Part shown: in pieces, positions 15,067-24,579 of the stretch
Position numbering within the stretch: the first letter of the stretch is position 1
How the letters are laid out: every line of letters begins with the position of its first letter
Source of the DNA: SFLA01 sp964485815
GTDB taxonomy: Bacteria > Bacillota > Clostridia > Oscillospirales > CAG-382
Direction: 5' to 3'
DNA length: 64,000 nucleotides
NCBI GenBank assembly: GCA_964485815.1
Contig: CAZAJX010000006.1
Coordinates: 1-64,000, forward strand
The notes under the pieces: generated by a model
Told to the model about the DNA's origin: nothing
Databases searched by the model: none
What the model saw: only the letters and a program-made list of their open reading frames with translations
Program-made: the position numbers and the translations under genes

Positions 15067-17205
15067 ATGAAATACAAAAAGCTTTTGCCACTTCTTTTGT
15101 GTTTATTATCGGTTTTCGCACCCTTTTACGGAACGGTTTACGCTTTTGCAGCCGAAGAATCCCCCTCGGGAATAGTAATGAACGTGGGTGCAGACGAAAC
15201 AGAGCGTTATATTTCGTGGTACCATTCCGAAAGCGAGGGAACGGTCGAGCTTGCAAAAGCTGACGGAGATAATTTCCCCGAAGAATACTTAAGTTTTGAA
15301 GCTGTAAGCGTACCGTCGTCCATTGACGGTAAAAACGTACACCGCGCAATCGTTTACGGACTTGAATATGACACGGAATATGTTTACCGTTTGAAAAACG
15401 GAAATTCTGTATCCGACTGTTATAAATTCAAAACCGATTCCGAGGACGGATTTAACTTTATTTTCGTCGGCGACCCTCAGATAGGCGCTTCGGGTAACGA
15501 GCAGACAGACGGTGCAAATTGGCGCAAGACCCTTGAAAAAGCGGCAGATATGTTCCCTGATGCTTCTTTGCTTATATCCGCAGGCGATCAGGTGGAAAAA
15601 GGAAACAACGAAGCAATGTATGAGCAGTTTCTTTCCTCGCCGTTGCTGCCTTCATTCGCGCTGGCGACCACTATCGGTAACCACGAAGCTGTAAAGGACA
15701 GCAGGTACGATGCTCCCCTCAGCATTTACACGGAGCATTTCTTCCACCCCAACACATATATTACAGGTGAAGCCAGCGGAAGCACGGCTGAAGGAAGCAA
15801 CTACTGCTATTCCTACAACAACGCCCTTTTTATTCATATCAACTTCAATAACACTACTATCGGCGATCACAAAACATTTATGGAAAAGGCGATTGCCCTC
15901 TATCCCGATGCAAAGTGGCGCATCGTGGTAGTGCATTATGCGCTGTACGGCGCAGGCCCTTATTTTTATGAAGAAGTAATTGAAAACCGCAGAGAATTGC
16001 TTGCTCCGGTAATAGACGAATTGGATATCGACGTAGTCCTGAACGGACACGAGCACGTTTACGGCAGAAGCTATATTATAGAAAACGCAACCGCAGATAA
16101 TCAAAACGGCGTACAAAGCTCGGTTACAGATCCCGACGGCACTCTTTACGTTACCGCATCCAGCAGTACCGGTTCAAAGTTCTACGACCTTTTGGATGCG
16201 AAGGACGCTCCCCATATTGCCGTGGCACAAAAGAGCACAGCCACTTTTTCAAACGTTGAAATAGACGATGACCGTTTTTGTATAACCACTTACCGTGTGA
16301 AGGACGGAACGGTGCTTGATACCTTTGAGATCATCAAAACATCCGAAACCGATAAAAACGTATGTGAATCCCATACTCAAGGTCAGTGGACAGCGGCGGT
16401 AATGCCTTCGGTGCATACAAAAGGATTAAACTGTCTGCGTTGCGAAAAATGCTTTACTCTGCTTGATACCGAGTATATCTCTCCCCTTATGGAAAACGAG
16501 GGACTGAGCAACGTAGCTTTGGGAAAACCCTACACCACCTCCGAGCTGAACGTCAAAAACGGAAATGTAAAATATCCCGATGAAGGCGGAATTACTATGA
16601 CGGACGGCATATTCGCCCCCGCCAGCGCAATGTACAGCGACCCCGCTTATATCGGATTTTATAAAGGCGATGCGTTCTACGCAGAAAACGGATATTGCGT
16701 CATTACCGTTGATCTGCAGGAGGAATATCCCCTTAACAGATTTGTGGGATACGTAGCATCCGCGTTTAACGGTGACGCAGGCGTTCATACCCCCGAGAAA
16801 ATGGCAGTATACGTTTCCGATGATAACGCAAACTGGTCCCTTGCGGGTGAGATCTCCCTTGAGGACGTTGCATCTCCCAGTTGTGTACCCGCTGACCTGA
16901 TTCTTGAGGACAGCGTTACGGCAAGATACGTGCAATACCGTTTCGTTTGCGGACACGGCGCGTGGGTAATGGTAGCCGAGGTCGAGGCGTACAAAGCCGA
17001 CGCGGAAGGTGACGCAACAGACGAAAGCTCAGATACTGTGAGCGAATCCGTACCTTCGGAAAGCGAAAGCCAAGGCGAAGAAAGCGGCAAGGAAAACAGC
17101 GAAACGGGCACGGGAGCGGCTGATATATTACCCTGGTGCATTACTGCGGTATCATTGATAGTTGCCGTAATAAGCGTAGTTTTCGCAGTTAAAAAGAAAA
17201 AGTAA
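15067..17205 (+). CDS. Secreted purple-acid-phosphatase-like protein with membrane anchor
   Basis: 712 residues. Signal peptide (about 1-28, ending VYAFA), an N-terminal Fn3-like domain (GADETERYISWY, LEYDTEYVYRLKNG), then a metallophosphoesterase domain with metal-binding motifs GDPQIG (about 137), SAGDQVEKG, GNHEAV (about 204), VVHYALYG and NGHEHVYGR (about 324). A discoidin-like domain follows (about 475-640). The end is a Ser/Glu-rich stalk, one membrane helix and KKKK. The domain order matches bacterial purple acid phosphatase-like proteins that remove phosphate from extracellular organic esters. AAAGGAG precedes the ATG by seven bases. A terminator follows. Confidence 0.85.
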   Translation: MKYKKLLPLLLCLLSVFAPFYGTVYAFAAEESPSGIVMNVGADETERYISWYHSESEGTVELAKADGDNFPEEYLSFEAVSVPSSIDGKNVHRAIVYGLEYDTEYVYRLKNGNSVSDCYKFKTDSEDGFNFIFVGDPQIGASGNEQTDGANWRKTLEKAADMFPDASLLISAGDQVEKGNNEAMYEQFLSSPLLPSFALATTIGNHEAVKDSRYDAPLSIYTEHFFHPNTYITGEASGSTAEGSNYCYSYNNALFIHINFNNTTIGDHKTFMEKAIALYPDAKWRIVVVHYALYGAGPYFYEEVIENRRELLAPVIDELDIDVVLNGHEHVYGRSYIIENATADNQNGVQSSVTDPDGTLYVTASSSTGSKFYDLLDAKDAPHIAVAQKSTATFSNVEIDDDRFCITTYRVKDGTVLDTFEIIKTSETDKNVCESHTQGQWTAAVMPSVHTKGLNCLRCEKCFTLLDTEYISPLMENEGLSNVALGKPYTTSELNVKNGNVKYPDEGGITMTDGIFAPASAMYSDPAYIGFYKGDAFYAENGYCVITVDLQEEYPLNRFVGYVASAFNGDAGVHTPEKMAVYVSDDNANWSLAGEISLEDVASPSCVPADLILEDSVTARYVQYRFVCGHGAWVMVAEVEAYKADAEGDATDESSDTVSESVPSESESQGEESGKENSETGTGAADILPWCITAVSLIVAVISVVFAVKKKK

Positions 17206-17217
17206 AAAACATATAAC

Positions 17218-17244
17218 AAAAAGAGCCTAACGAGGCTCTTTTTT
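17218..17244. terminator. Bidirectional terminator
   Basis: AAGAGCCT pairs with AGGCTCTT around AACG, with A-rich and T-rich flanks, between converging genes. Confidence 0.9.
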
Positions 17245-17251
17245 GATTGCC

Positions 17252-18130
17252 TTAACGGCTTCTTGGGGTGAGTTTTATTTCATTAAGCAGGTTAAAGCCA
17301 AGTATCAGTGCGCCGCCGAGAATCTGCAGGGGGGTGATGGTTTCTCCCAGCAGGGTTACGGAAACGATTACCGCCACCAACGGATCTATATAACTGAGCA
17401 CCGCCGCTGTCTGACCGGGAAGCTCTTTAAGGGCGGAAAAATAAAGGCAATAGGTAACGCCCGTATGCAAAAGTCCCACGGTTGCAAGGCTTGCCCAGCC
17501 CGCACCGTTAAGGGAAGAAAGGTTTATTCCCTCCGTTAACAAAACGTAAGGAAGAAGCACCGCAAAGGCGGAAACAAACTGCAAAAAGGTGCGGTGTATG
17601 CCCGAAATCTGCTTTATATATTTATTGAGTATGACCACCGTTGCGTAAAAGAATGCGGCGGAAATACCGAACAGTATACCTGCGAGGTGGTTTCCCTCAC
17701 CCATACTGCCCAAGCCCGTAATAAGTCCCAAGCCCAGAGTTGCCATTACAAAGCACACCCATTGTTTTACTCCCATTTTCTCCTTAAAAAGAATGGGGCA
17801 AGCAAGGGTTATGAGAACGGGGGCAAAGTAATAGCACAGTGTAGCCACGGAAACGGTGGTGTGTTTATATGCTTCGAACAGCAGTATCCAGTTGACACCC
17901 ATAGCCCCGCCCGAAAGGGCAAGGAGCAAAAGCTCTTTTTTTGCTTTGCCGAAATTTATTTTTTGCTTTGTTAAAAGCATATAGCCGCCGATAAGCAATA
18001 TGGCGAAAAACGCACGGTAAAGGGCGATCTCGCCCGAGGGCAGGCTTATGTTTCTTACAAAATACCCGATTGTGCCAAAGCATACCATTGAAAAAACAAG
18101 CATTAAACGGGGAGAAAATATCTTTTTCAT
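17252..18130 (-). CDS. EamA-family (DMT) transporter
   Basis: 292 residues with ten predicted helices formed by two EamA repeats, from SPRLMLVFSMVCFGTIGYFVRN to the final PLQILGGALILGF. Repeat-end motifs YYFAPVLITLACPILF and LSYIDPLVAVIVS are typical of drug/metabolite transporters of the RhaT/YdcZ-like group. Substrate unknown; many members export amino acids, which would fit the neighbouring azlCD and methionine genes. The start chosen is ATG with AAGGCGG upstream, 10 bases after the azlD stop, so it is the last gene of the metF-metH-azlC-azlD run. Confidence 0.85.
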   Translation of the reverse strand: MKKIFSPRLMLVFSMVCFGTIGYFVRNISLPSGEIALYRAFFAILLIGGYMLLTKQKINFGKAKKELLLLALSGGAMGVNWILLFEAYKHTTVSVATLCYYFAPVLITLACPILFKEKMGVKQWVCFVMATLGLGLITGLGSMGEGNHLAGILFGISAAFFYATVVILNKYIKQISGIHRTFLQFVSAFAVLLPYVLLTEGINLSSLNGAGWASLATVGLLHTGVTYCLYFSALKELPGQTAAVLSYIDPLVAVIVSVTLLGETITPLQILGGALILGFNLLNEIKLTPRSR

Positions 18131-18140
18131 ACTAACCGCC

Positions 18141-18449
18141 TTACAAAACGAACATAAGCGCAAGGTCTACGCCCACGGCGGCAAGCACGCACACGATCAC
18201 GGGGCATTTAAACCAAGCCAGCACTCCTGCGGCGGCAACGCCGAAAAGACCGACAAGCACGTTTTCGTCCACACCGAAAACACCGGGGAAAATAAGCGCC
18301 GCCATAGCCGTAAAGGGAATAAGCCGTAAAAACTTTTCCGTTTTTTTACCGAATTTGAATTTTCCCGTAAACACCATAGGCAGTGCGCGGGGAATATAAG
18401 TAGCCAAGGTCATTCCCGCAAACATAAGAAGTACCTGAATATCCGTCAT
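18141..18449 (-). CDS. azlD: AzlD-family small subunit (copy 2)
   Basis: 102 residues with four hydrophobic helices and the AzlD pattern MTLATYIPRALPMVF near the N-terminus. It overlaps the upstream azlC by four bases and so forms a coupled pair with it. Role: small partner of the branched-chain amino acid (and possibly methionine) exporter. Confidence 0.88.
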   Translation of the reverse strand: MTDIQVLLMFAGMTLATYIPRALPMVFTGKFKFGKKTEKFLRLIPFTAMAALIFPGVFGVDENVLVGLFGVAAAGVLAWFKCPVIVCVLAAVGVDLALMFVL

Positions 18450-19147
18450 ACGCCTGCCTCCTCAAGATCCACGAAGAACACGCCGATGAATGCGCAAAGG
18501 AGAGTGGAAATGATTATCGCCCAGCCCGAATCTACAAAACTGGAAAGGACGGTATTTACCGCCGCGGTAAACAGGACAAGCAGTATGAGGCGGGTGTTCC
18601 CTTTTACACCCGGCACCAGCAATGCGGTAAACATTGCGTAAAGAGAAACTCCCAGTGCCGCCGTGAGAAAAGCAGGCAAAAGGTCCGATGACAGCGCACC
18701 TATTAAAGTACCTATATTCCAGGAAGAATAGGTAACCGTAATGATGCCGAGAAAAAACCATATGGTACAGTTTTCTTTTTTTACGGTGGTGAATATAGCG
18801 AAGGATTCATCCGTAACGCCGAAGGATGCCGCCAGCCTTGCGGGAAGGGAGGTCTTTTCCATACGCTCCGCAACGCAAAGGCTCATAATTATATGGCGCA
18901 GGTTGAGTATGAAGGTGGTAAGTATTATCGCCGCCATACCTGCACCCTGACCGTACATACCCGCCGCCATCATCTGGCTTGCGCCCGCAAAGACGGAAAG
19001 GGACATAAGGCAGGTCTGCAAGGCGGAAAATCCGCCCTGACGCGCCATTATTGCATAGGCAATACCTACGGGAATAAAGCCCAGCATTACGGGAACGCCT
19101 GCGCGAAGTCCCAAAAGGTATTGCTTTTTTATGTTTGTTTTTTTCAT
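18446..19147 (-). CDS. azlC: AzlC-family amino acid exporter, large subunit (copy 2)
   Basis: 233 residues, about eight helices. LRAGVPVMLGFIPVGIAYAIMARQGGFS and TTFILNLRHIIMSLCVAERM are family hallmarks. Its start overlaps the end of metH by four bases, so it is translated in tandem with the methionine genes. YgaZH, the E. coli relatives, export valine and also methionine, so the location supports a methionine-efflux role; this is inference. The protein is distinct from the other AzlC in this window. Confidence 0.88.
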   Translation of the reverse strand: MKKTNIKKQYLLGLRAGVPVMLGFIPVGIAYAIMARQGGFSALQTCLMSLSVFAGASQMMAAGMYGQGAGMAAIILTTFILNLRHIIMSLCVAERMEKTSLPARLAASFGVTDESFAIFTTVKKENCTIWFFLGIITVTYSSWNIGTLIGALSSDLLPAFLTAALGVSLYAMFTALLVPGVKGNTRLILLVLFTAAVNTVLSSFVDSGWAIIISTLLCAFIGVFFVDLEEAGV

Positions 19148-21543
19148 TTTTCTAAAATATCCGAAACGATCTCTTCTGCATACCGCACGGTTTCCATTGC
19201 GTCCCGTGCGTATTTATCCGCGCCGATAGATGCGGCGTATTCCTCGGTAAGCACCGCACCGCCTACTACTATTTTGCAAAAAGGAGCAGATTTACGAAGC
19301 TGTTTTATGGTTTCTTCCATAGCGGGAACGGTGGTCGTCATAAGTGCGGAAAGTCCCACGAGAGGCGCGCCCGTTTCAACGGCGGTTTTTACGATAACCT
19401 CGGGAGGAACGTCCTTCCCCAAGTCGATAACGTCAAAGCCGTAGTTTTGCAGCAGCAGCTTTACTATATTTTTGCCGATATCGTGTATATCGCCGTGGAC
19501 GGTGGCAAGAATGAATTTTCCTTTGGACGGGGCATTGCTTTTTGCGGATGCCGCTTTTATCTGCTCGAAAGCACACTTTGCCGCCTCTGCACAGGTGAGA
19601 AGCTGGGGTAAAAAGATAATATTCTTTTCAAATCCCTCTCCTACCTTGTTGAGAGCGGGAATAATATCCTCGTTTACTATATCAAGGGGCGCTTTTTCGG
19701 AAAGAAGCTCCTTGGTTGCTTCCACAGCCTTTTCCTTTAATCCTTTTATTACCGCATCCATAAGGGGACTTGTTCCCGAAAGAACCGTATTATTTTGGGC
19801 GGTCTGGAAGGAAGAAACAAATTCACCCGAACGGGAAATGTATTCGGCGCAGTTTTCGTCCATACCCTTAAGAGTCTTGTACGCATAATAGGTGCGCATC
19901 ATATCCATCGAATAAGGGTTCATAATGGCGGCGGAAAGTCCGTTTTCCAAAGCGAGAGCGAAGAAAACGCTGTTTATTCCGTCCCTTGCGGGAAGTCCGA
20001 AGGATACGTTGGAAACACCCAAAGAGGTGTGGCAACCCAGCTCGGTCTTTATACGTCTGACCGATTCCAGCGTAACCGCCGCGGCGCCTGAATCGGCGCT
20101 GACGGTAAGTGCAAGAGGATCGAAAACTATATCCTTTTTATTTATTCCGTATTCGGCAGCTTTTTTAAGTATCTTTTTGGCGATCTCCACCCTGCCGGAC
20201 GCCGTTTCGGGAATACCGTTTTCATCCAGAGTGAGGGCGATAACCGTACCGCCGTATTTTTTTACAAGGGGGAAGATGGCATCCATACTTTCCGCCTTGC
20301 CGTTTACCGAATTAACAAGGGCTTTGCCGTTATAGATACGCAAAGCAGTTTCCATTGCGGAAGAAGAAGCGGTATCTATCTGCAAAGGAAGATCGGTTAC
20401 GCCCTGCAAAGCGCGGACCGCATTGCAAAGCACCTGCTTTTCGTCGATTTCGGGAAGTCCCACGTTAACGTCAAGTATATGCGCTCCCCTTTCCGCCTGA
20501 GAAACTCCCTCAGAAAGGAGATAATCCATATCATTTTCCGCAAGCGCCTGCTTAAACCGCTTTTTGCCCGTGGGGTTTATTCGCTCACCGATAAGCAACG
20601 GCGTTTTGCCGAAAAACACGGCGTGGGAATATGAAGAAACCGCGGTGTTATTCTTTTCCGTTAAGGGGACGGGAGTAAAGGACGAGGTTTTTTCGGTTAA
20701 CGCCTTTATGTATTCGGGAGTGGTGCCGCAGCATCCGCCTGCGACGCGCACACCTTTTTTTATAAGAAACGCCAGATCTGATGCGAATTCTTCGGCATCC
20801 ACATCGTATACGGTTTTTCCGTTTTCCACTGCGGGAAGTCCTGCGTTGGGCTTTAACACCACGGGAACGGAAGCGTATTTTATATATTCCTCCGCTACGG
20901 AAGCCAGCTGTTTGGGACCCAGTGAGCAGTTTGCGCCGATAGCGTCTGCCCCCATTCCCTCCAATAACGCCACCATTGCGGCAGGGGTCGCCCCCGTAAG
21001 AAGCTTTCCGTTTTTATCGTATGCGTTGGTAACGATAACGGGCAGAGTGCTGTTTTCCTTGGCGGCAAGAAGGGCGGCTTTTGTTTCGTAGCTGTCCGTC
21101 ATCGTTTCGATAACGATAAGATCAACTCCGTATTTTACGCCCAAACGCACGGTTTGGGCAAAGACCTCTACCGCTTTTTCAAAGGATAAGTCCCCCATAG
21201 GCTCAAGAAGCTTTCCCGTAGGACCGATATCAAGAGCCACAAACTTCTCTCCCCCGTTTACCGTGGTATTACGGGCGTTGTTTGCGTTTTGAAAAGCGTG
21301 TTTAATTATATTTTCAAGGGTAGAAAGATTAAATTTAAGTATATTTGCGCCGAAGGTGTTGGTGCAGACCACGTTACTGCCCGCATCAAAATACGCCTTG
21401 TGTATTTCGGTTACCGTTTCGGGGTGGGTGATATTGAGCAATTCGGGATGTCCCGTGCCCAAAGCTCCCTTTCTTTGGAGCATAGTGCCCATACCGCCGT
21501 CAAGGTAAACCAAATTGTTTTTCAAAAACTCTCTGAAGCTCAT
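19144..21543 (-). CDS. metH: Cobalamin-dependent methionine synthase, form without activation domain
   Basis: 799 residues in the order homocysteine domain, pterin domain, cobalamin cap and B12 domain. Zinc ligands of the homocysteine domain: Cys206 in GANCSLGP and Cys271/Cys272 in GGCCGTT. Pterin-domain motifs: IGERINPTGKK, DVNVGLPEID, LGVSNVSFGLP. Cobalamin-binding GDIHDIG has the lower ligand His687. The protein ends after the B12 domain, so the roughly 330-residue AdoMet reactivation domain of the long (1200-residue) form is absent, as in Thermotoga-type enzymes; a separate activation protein is expected elsewhere. It makes methionine from homocysteine and methyltetrahydrofolate and follows metF by one base, which makes that methyl donor. 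Confidence 0.94.
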   Translation of the reverse strand: MSFREFLKNNLVYLDGGMGTMLQRKGALGTGHPELLNITHPETVTEIHKAYFDAGSNVVCTNTFGANILKFNLSTLENIIKHAFQNANNARNTTVNGGEKFVALDIGPTGKLLEPMGDLSFEKAVEVFAQTVRLGVKYGVDLIVIETMTDSYETKAALLAAKENSTLPVIVTNAYDKNGKLLTGATPAAMVALLEGMGADAIGANCSLGPKQLASVAEEYIKYASVPVVLKPNAGLPAVENGKTVYDVDAEEFASDLAFLIKKGVRVAGGCCGTTPEYIKALTEKTSSFTPVPLTEKNNTAVSSYSHAVFFGKTPLLIGERINPTGKKRFKQALAENDMDYLLSEGVSQAERGAHILDVNVGLPEIDEKQVLCNAVRALQGVTDLPLQIDTASSSAMETALRIYNGKALVNSVNGKAESMDAIFPLVKKYGGTVIALTLDENGIPETASGRVEIAKKILKKAAEYGINKKDIVFDPLALTVSADSGAAAVTLESVRRIKTELGCHTSLGVSNVSFGLPARDGINSVFFALALENGLSAAIMNPYSMDMMRTYYAYKTLKGMDENCAEYISRSGEFVSSFQTAQNNTVLSGTSPLMDAVIKGLKEKAVEATKELLSEKAPLDIVNEDIIPALNKVGEGFEKNIIFLPQLLTCAEAAKCAFEQIKAASAKSNAPSKGKFILATVHGDIHDIGKNIVKLLLQNYGFDVIDLGKDVPPEVIVKTAVETGAPLVGLSALMTTTVPAMEETIKQLRKSAPFCKIVVGGAVLTEEYAASIGADKYARDAMETVRYAEEIVSDILEK

Positions 21544-21544
21544 A

Positions 21545-22423
21545 TTACTTACCTAAAATATCCGATAAATTGCTTTGTATTTTCTCCGCTACGTCGGGCT
21601 TGTTCATAGAATAAACGTGTACGTTGGTTATTCCGTTTGCGTAAAGATCTATTATCTGATCAGTGGCATAGGCAATTCCCGCCTGCTTCATTGCCCCGGG
21701 ATCATACTCAAACTTATCCACGAGGCTTTTGAACCGCTGAGGCATAAATGAGCCCGAAAGCTTTACTGCCCTCTCTACCTGATTAGCATTGGTAATGGGC
21801 ATTACACCGGGAATAACGGGCACGGTGATGCCTGCTTCGCGGATCTTGTATAAAAAGTTATACAGCAGATTGTTATCAAAAAACATCTGGGTGGTAAGGA
21901 ATTCCGCACCTGCTTCCACCTTTTCCTTCAAGTATTTTATATCTTCCTTTTGGGTTGCACTCTCGGGATGTATTTCGGGATAGCAGGCGGCGCCGATACA
22001 AAAATCCTCATCCGCACATTTAAGATCGTATATAAGCTGGGTGGCGTGCTTGTACGCCCACGAGCTTCTGTCCGCGTTTTCCAGATGGGATGGAATATCA
22101 CCGCGGAGCGCCATTACGTTTTGTATGCCCGCTTCTTTAATTTGGGCTATTTTTTCTTTTACCGTTTCCTTGGTGGAGGAAACGCAGGTAAGATGCGCCA
22201 AGGTAGGCACACCGTAAAGGGATTTTATGTTTTTTGCAATATCCAGAGTATATCTGCTTGTTCCGCCGCCTGCGCCGTAGGTTACGCTCATAAACAGAGG
22301 CCGCAGCTTTGCGATCTCCTCTGTGGCGGTCTTTACCGTATCAAAGGAGCTTTCCGTCTTGGGCGGGAACACCTCAAAGGATATGGAAAGAGTATCTTTC
22401 TTTAACGCTTCGGATATTTTCAT
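21545..22423 (-). CDS. metF: Methylenetetrahydrofolate reductase
   Basis: 292 residues, the normal bacterial MetF length. SISFEVFPPKTE at the start holds the catalytic Glu, and TYGAGGGTSRYTLD and LRGDIP follow; the latter is the FAD and folate site region. The enzyme reduces methylene-THF to methyl-THF, the methyl donor for the adjacent methionine synthase. The start is the ATG ten bases after AAGGAAG; an in-frame GTG three codons upstream lies too near. First gene of a five-gene run (metF, metH, azlC, azlD, eamA) with a promoter directly upstream; the leader is too short for a SAM riboswitch. Confidence 0.94.
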   Translation of the reverse strand: MKISEALKKDTLSISFEVFPPKTESSFDTVKTATEEIAKLRPLFMSVTYGAGGGTSRYTLDIAKNIKSLYGVPTLAHLTCVSSTKETVKEKIAQIKEAGIQNVMALRGDIPSHLENADRSSWAYKHATQLIYDLKCADEDFCIGAACYPEIHPESATQKEDIKYLKEKVEAGAEFLTTQMFFDNNLLYNFLYKIREAGITVPVIPGVMPITNANQVERAVKLSGSFMPQRFKSLVDKFEYDPGAMKQAGIAYATDQIIDLYANGITNVHVYSMNKPDVAEKIQSNLSDILGK

Positions 22424-22455
22424 AAAAAACACTTCCTTGCTGTGAATAATAAATA

Positions 22456-22485
22456 ATTATACCACAGATGTGAGTAAATAATCAA
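22456..22485 (-). promoter_or_regulatory. Promoter of the metF-metH operon
   Basis: Minus strand: TTGATT (22480-22485), 18 bases, TATAAT (22456-22461). Transcription would start about 25 bases before the metF start, leaving no room for a riboswitch. Confidence 0.75.
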
Positions 22486-22486
22486 C

Positions 22487-22511
22487 GGGTTATTGCAAAA
22501 TACAATAACCC
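22487..22511 (-). terminator. Hairpin after the LxxG-repeat exoprotein gene
   Basis: GGGTTATTG (22487-22495) and CAATAACCC (22503-22511) form a 9-bp stem. The T tract on the minus strand is weak, so termination may be partial; it directly abuts the metF -35 box. Confidence 0.6.
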
Positions 22512-22527
22512 ATTTAAACGTTTTATA

Positions 22528-24579
22528 TTAATATAAGCCAAACAGACGAAGCAGTTTTTGCCAGAAGGTAAGCTTTTCCTCTACCACGGGCGCGGAATCA
22601 ACAGGCGCGGGGATATTTACGCCTTCCGCTTTTATAACAAACTGTACCGCTTCCACGTTGGTGTTTTCTTCAGACACAAAGGAACCGATAACCACATCTC
22701 CGCCGGAGATAGAGCCGATAATGGAATCCACCTGCTCTTTTACGGTATCTTTAATACTTTCGGTTGTATCCTTTTCTTCCTCGCCGGATTCTTCACCGGT
22801 ATCGCCTACAATGCCGGAAACGCCTTCGTTAAGCTTTCCCGTTGCATCGTTAAGCGTGCCCACACCGTCGTTCAGCTTGCCGACGTTGGCATACAGAGTA
22901 TCCATATTGATCTTAATAGCAGACGCTCCGTTTGCGGCGGTATTAACGCCATCGGTGTAGCTTTTGAGCCCATCATAAAACAGACTGTAGTTATCAAGCT
23001 GACCCTTAAGCTCGGCAATTCCCGCAACCGCAGAAGATACGGCGGAGGATACTGCGGAATTGATCTGTTGGGTGATCTCCTCGCTCTTCATAGTCTGCTC
23101 AATATATCCCTGCTTGATCTGATTCTTTTGATCAGTCGTAAGAGATGCTACGGCGCCGCTTCTGATCTGTGCCTTTTGCGCATCGGTAAGAGTAGCAAGC
23201 GCACCGACGATTATCTGTTCTTTTTGGTCTGCAGTCAGGTTATTAAGGGTATAATTAACTACCGTCTTTCCCGAATCGGTAAGCATATAATTATCTACCT
23301 GCTCTTGGGAAAAGCCCTTGGCAACCAACTGTCTTGTAATTTCCTGAACTACAAACATTTTGTAAATGCTATCCGCCTGAGAGCGAATATAGGTTTCGTA
23401 TACTTGATCCGCAATGGAATCTATATATCCTGCATAAAGCTCGTTTGCTCTTGCCTCCACCTGCGCGGTAACCTGAGCCAACGCCTTTTCGTAAGCGATA
23501 TCGTAAACGTTGTTCTTGTCCAGCTTTTTAAGAACGTCCGCAATCACCTTTTGATAATTTTCAGGTGTAAGAGAAACCGTAGCCATTCCGTTTGCGGAAA
23601 GAGATTCGTTAAGAGAATTTTGCGCGATCTGACAAAGCGCCTTGAAAACGGAATATGCACCGTTCATCACTTCATCGCTTTTGCCGTCAAGGATTTCAAG
23701 ACCATCGTCAAGAGTTCCCATTCCGTTAGTAAGAGATCCCACGCCGGAATGAAGAGCGCCCACGTTGTCCTTAAGAGTAGTGGTAGCATCGTGAAGCTGA
23801 TCGGCACCGTTGACCAACTGCATAATAGAATCGCTGTCCAGATTTCCGATAGAGCCTATAACCTGACCGATCATAGAATCTATTTTATCTTCGCCTATTT
23901 CTATATTCAACTTTAAACGGACACCGTTGAGGGAAATACCGCTAAGCGCAAAATCCTTTACGGTTGCGGTTATTTCAATATCGGCTCCCTTGCCGGGAAG
24001 AATGGTATATGAAAGCTGTTTGTTCTTTCCCACGTTGGCAACGGTTGCGTTTTCGGTTTTGATATCCTTACATTTTTCCGTGTTAAAGGAAAGGGATGTC
24101 TGCAACGCGTAGCCTTCGAAGAAATTGCCTTCGCATTCTTCGTTTTTGGTAACTTTTAAAGTCATCTTGAGCTGTCCGCTCTTGCCGGCTATTTCATCTG
24201 CGGAATATTCCGTACCGTCCATATAATATCGGATAGAAATATTCCAAGGGATAACGTTGGTTTTAAGCTTTCCCTCGTAATAAAGCTTGCCGGCTTTTGC
24301 ATCTACAGTGATCTTGTTTTGAGAATATCCGATCTCGTCCGTTGCTGTCATATTACGGACGCTTTCGTATTCGCCGTAATCGATCACCTTGCCATCGGAA
24401 TCCAATTCAAAAATATTAACGACGTATATATCTTTAACGCTTCCGTCAGAGTTAAGATTTATATATACGACCTCTTCCTTGGGAGTATTTTCATCTGCGG
24501 CAAATGCGGAAATCGGGATTATCGCCACGATCACAAGCAACGCCGTAATAAAAGAAAGTAAACGTGTTTTAATATTCAT
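22528..24579 (-). CDS. Exported protein with LxxG heptad repeats, partner of an MMPL permease
   Basis: 683 residues. Signal peptide (about 1-27, ending SAFA), then a beta-rich region (about 30-225) with IPWNISIRYYMDGTEYSADEI broken across strands. A long helical region has X-Leu-X-X-Gly heptads on both flanks: LHSGVGSLTNGMGTLDDGLE and LNDGVGTLNDATGKLNEGVS. The middle holds an acidic and Gln-rich coiled coil with runs such as LTDAQKAQIRSG and LTTDQKNQIKQG. Such heptads occur in YhgE/Pip-like proteins and in exoproteins next to MMPL transporters. Its start shares one base with the stop of the MMPL gene upstream, so both products are made together, probably as an export complex at the cell surface. 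Confidence 0.7.
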   Translation of the reverse strand: MNIKTRLLSFITALLVIVAIIPISAFAADENTPKEEVVYINLNSDGSVKDIYVVNIFELDSDGKVIDYGEYESVRNMTATDEIGYSQNKITVDAKAGKLYYEGKLKTNVIPWNISIRYYMDGTEYSADEIAGKSGQLKMTLKVTKNEECEGNFFEGYALQTSLSFNTEKCKDIKTENATVANVGKNKQLSYTILPGKGADIEITATVKDFALSGISLNGVRLKLNIEIGEDKIDSMIGQVIGSIGNLDSDSIMQLVNGADQLHDATTTLKDNVGALHSGVGSLTNGMGTLDDGLEILDGKSDEVMNGAYSVFKALCQIAQNSLNESLSANGMATVSLTPENYQKVIADVLKKLDKNNVYDIAYEKALAQVTAQVEARANELYAGYIDSIADQVYETYIRSQADSIYKMFVVQEITRQLVAKGFSQEQVDNYMLTDSGKTVVNYTLNNLTADQKEQIIVGALATLTDAQKAQIRSGAVASLTTDQKNQIKQGYIEQTMKSEEITQQINSAVSSAVSSAVAGIAELKGQLDNYSLFYDGLKSYTDGVNTAANGASAIKINMDTLYANVGKLNDGVGTLNDATGKLNEGVSGIVGDTGEESGEEEKDTTESIKDTVKEQVDSIIGSISGGDVVIGSFVSEENTNVEAVQFVIKAEGVNIPAPVDSAPVVEEKLTFWQKLLRLFGLY

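Noticed and set aside
22424..22527. SAM riboswitch or T-box before metF
   Set aside because: The leader between the promoter and metF is about 25 bases, too short, and the hairpin upstream lies before the -35 box and belongs to the preceding gene.
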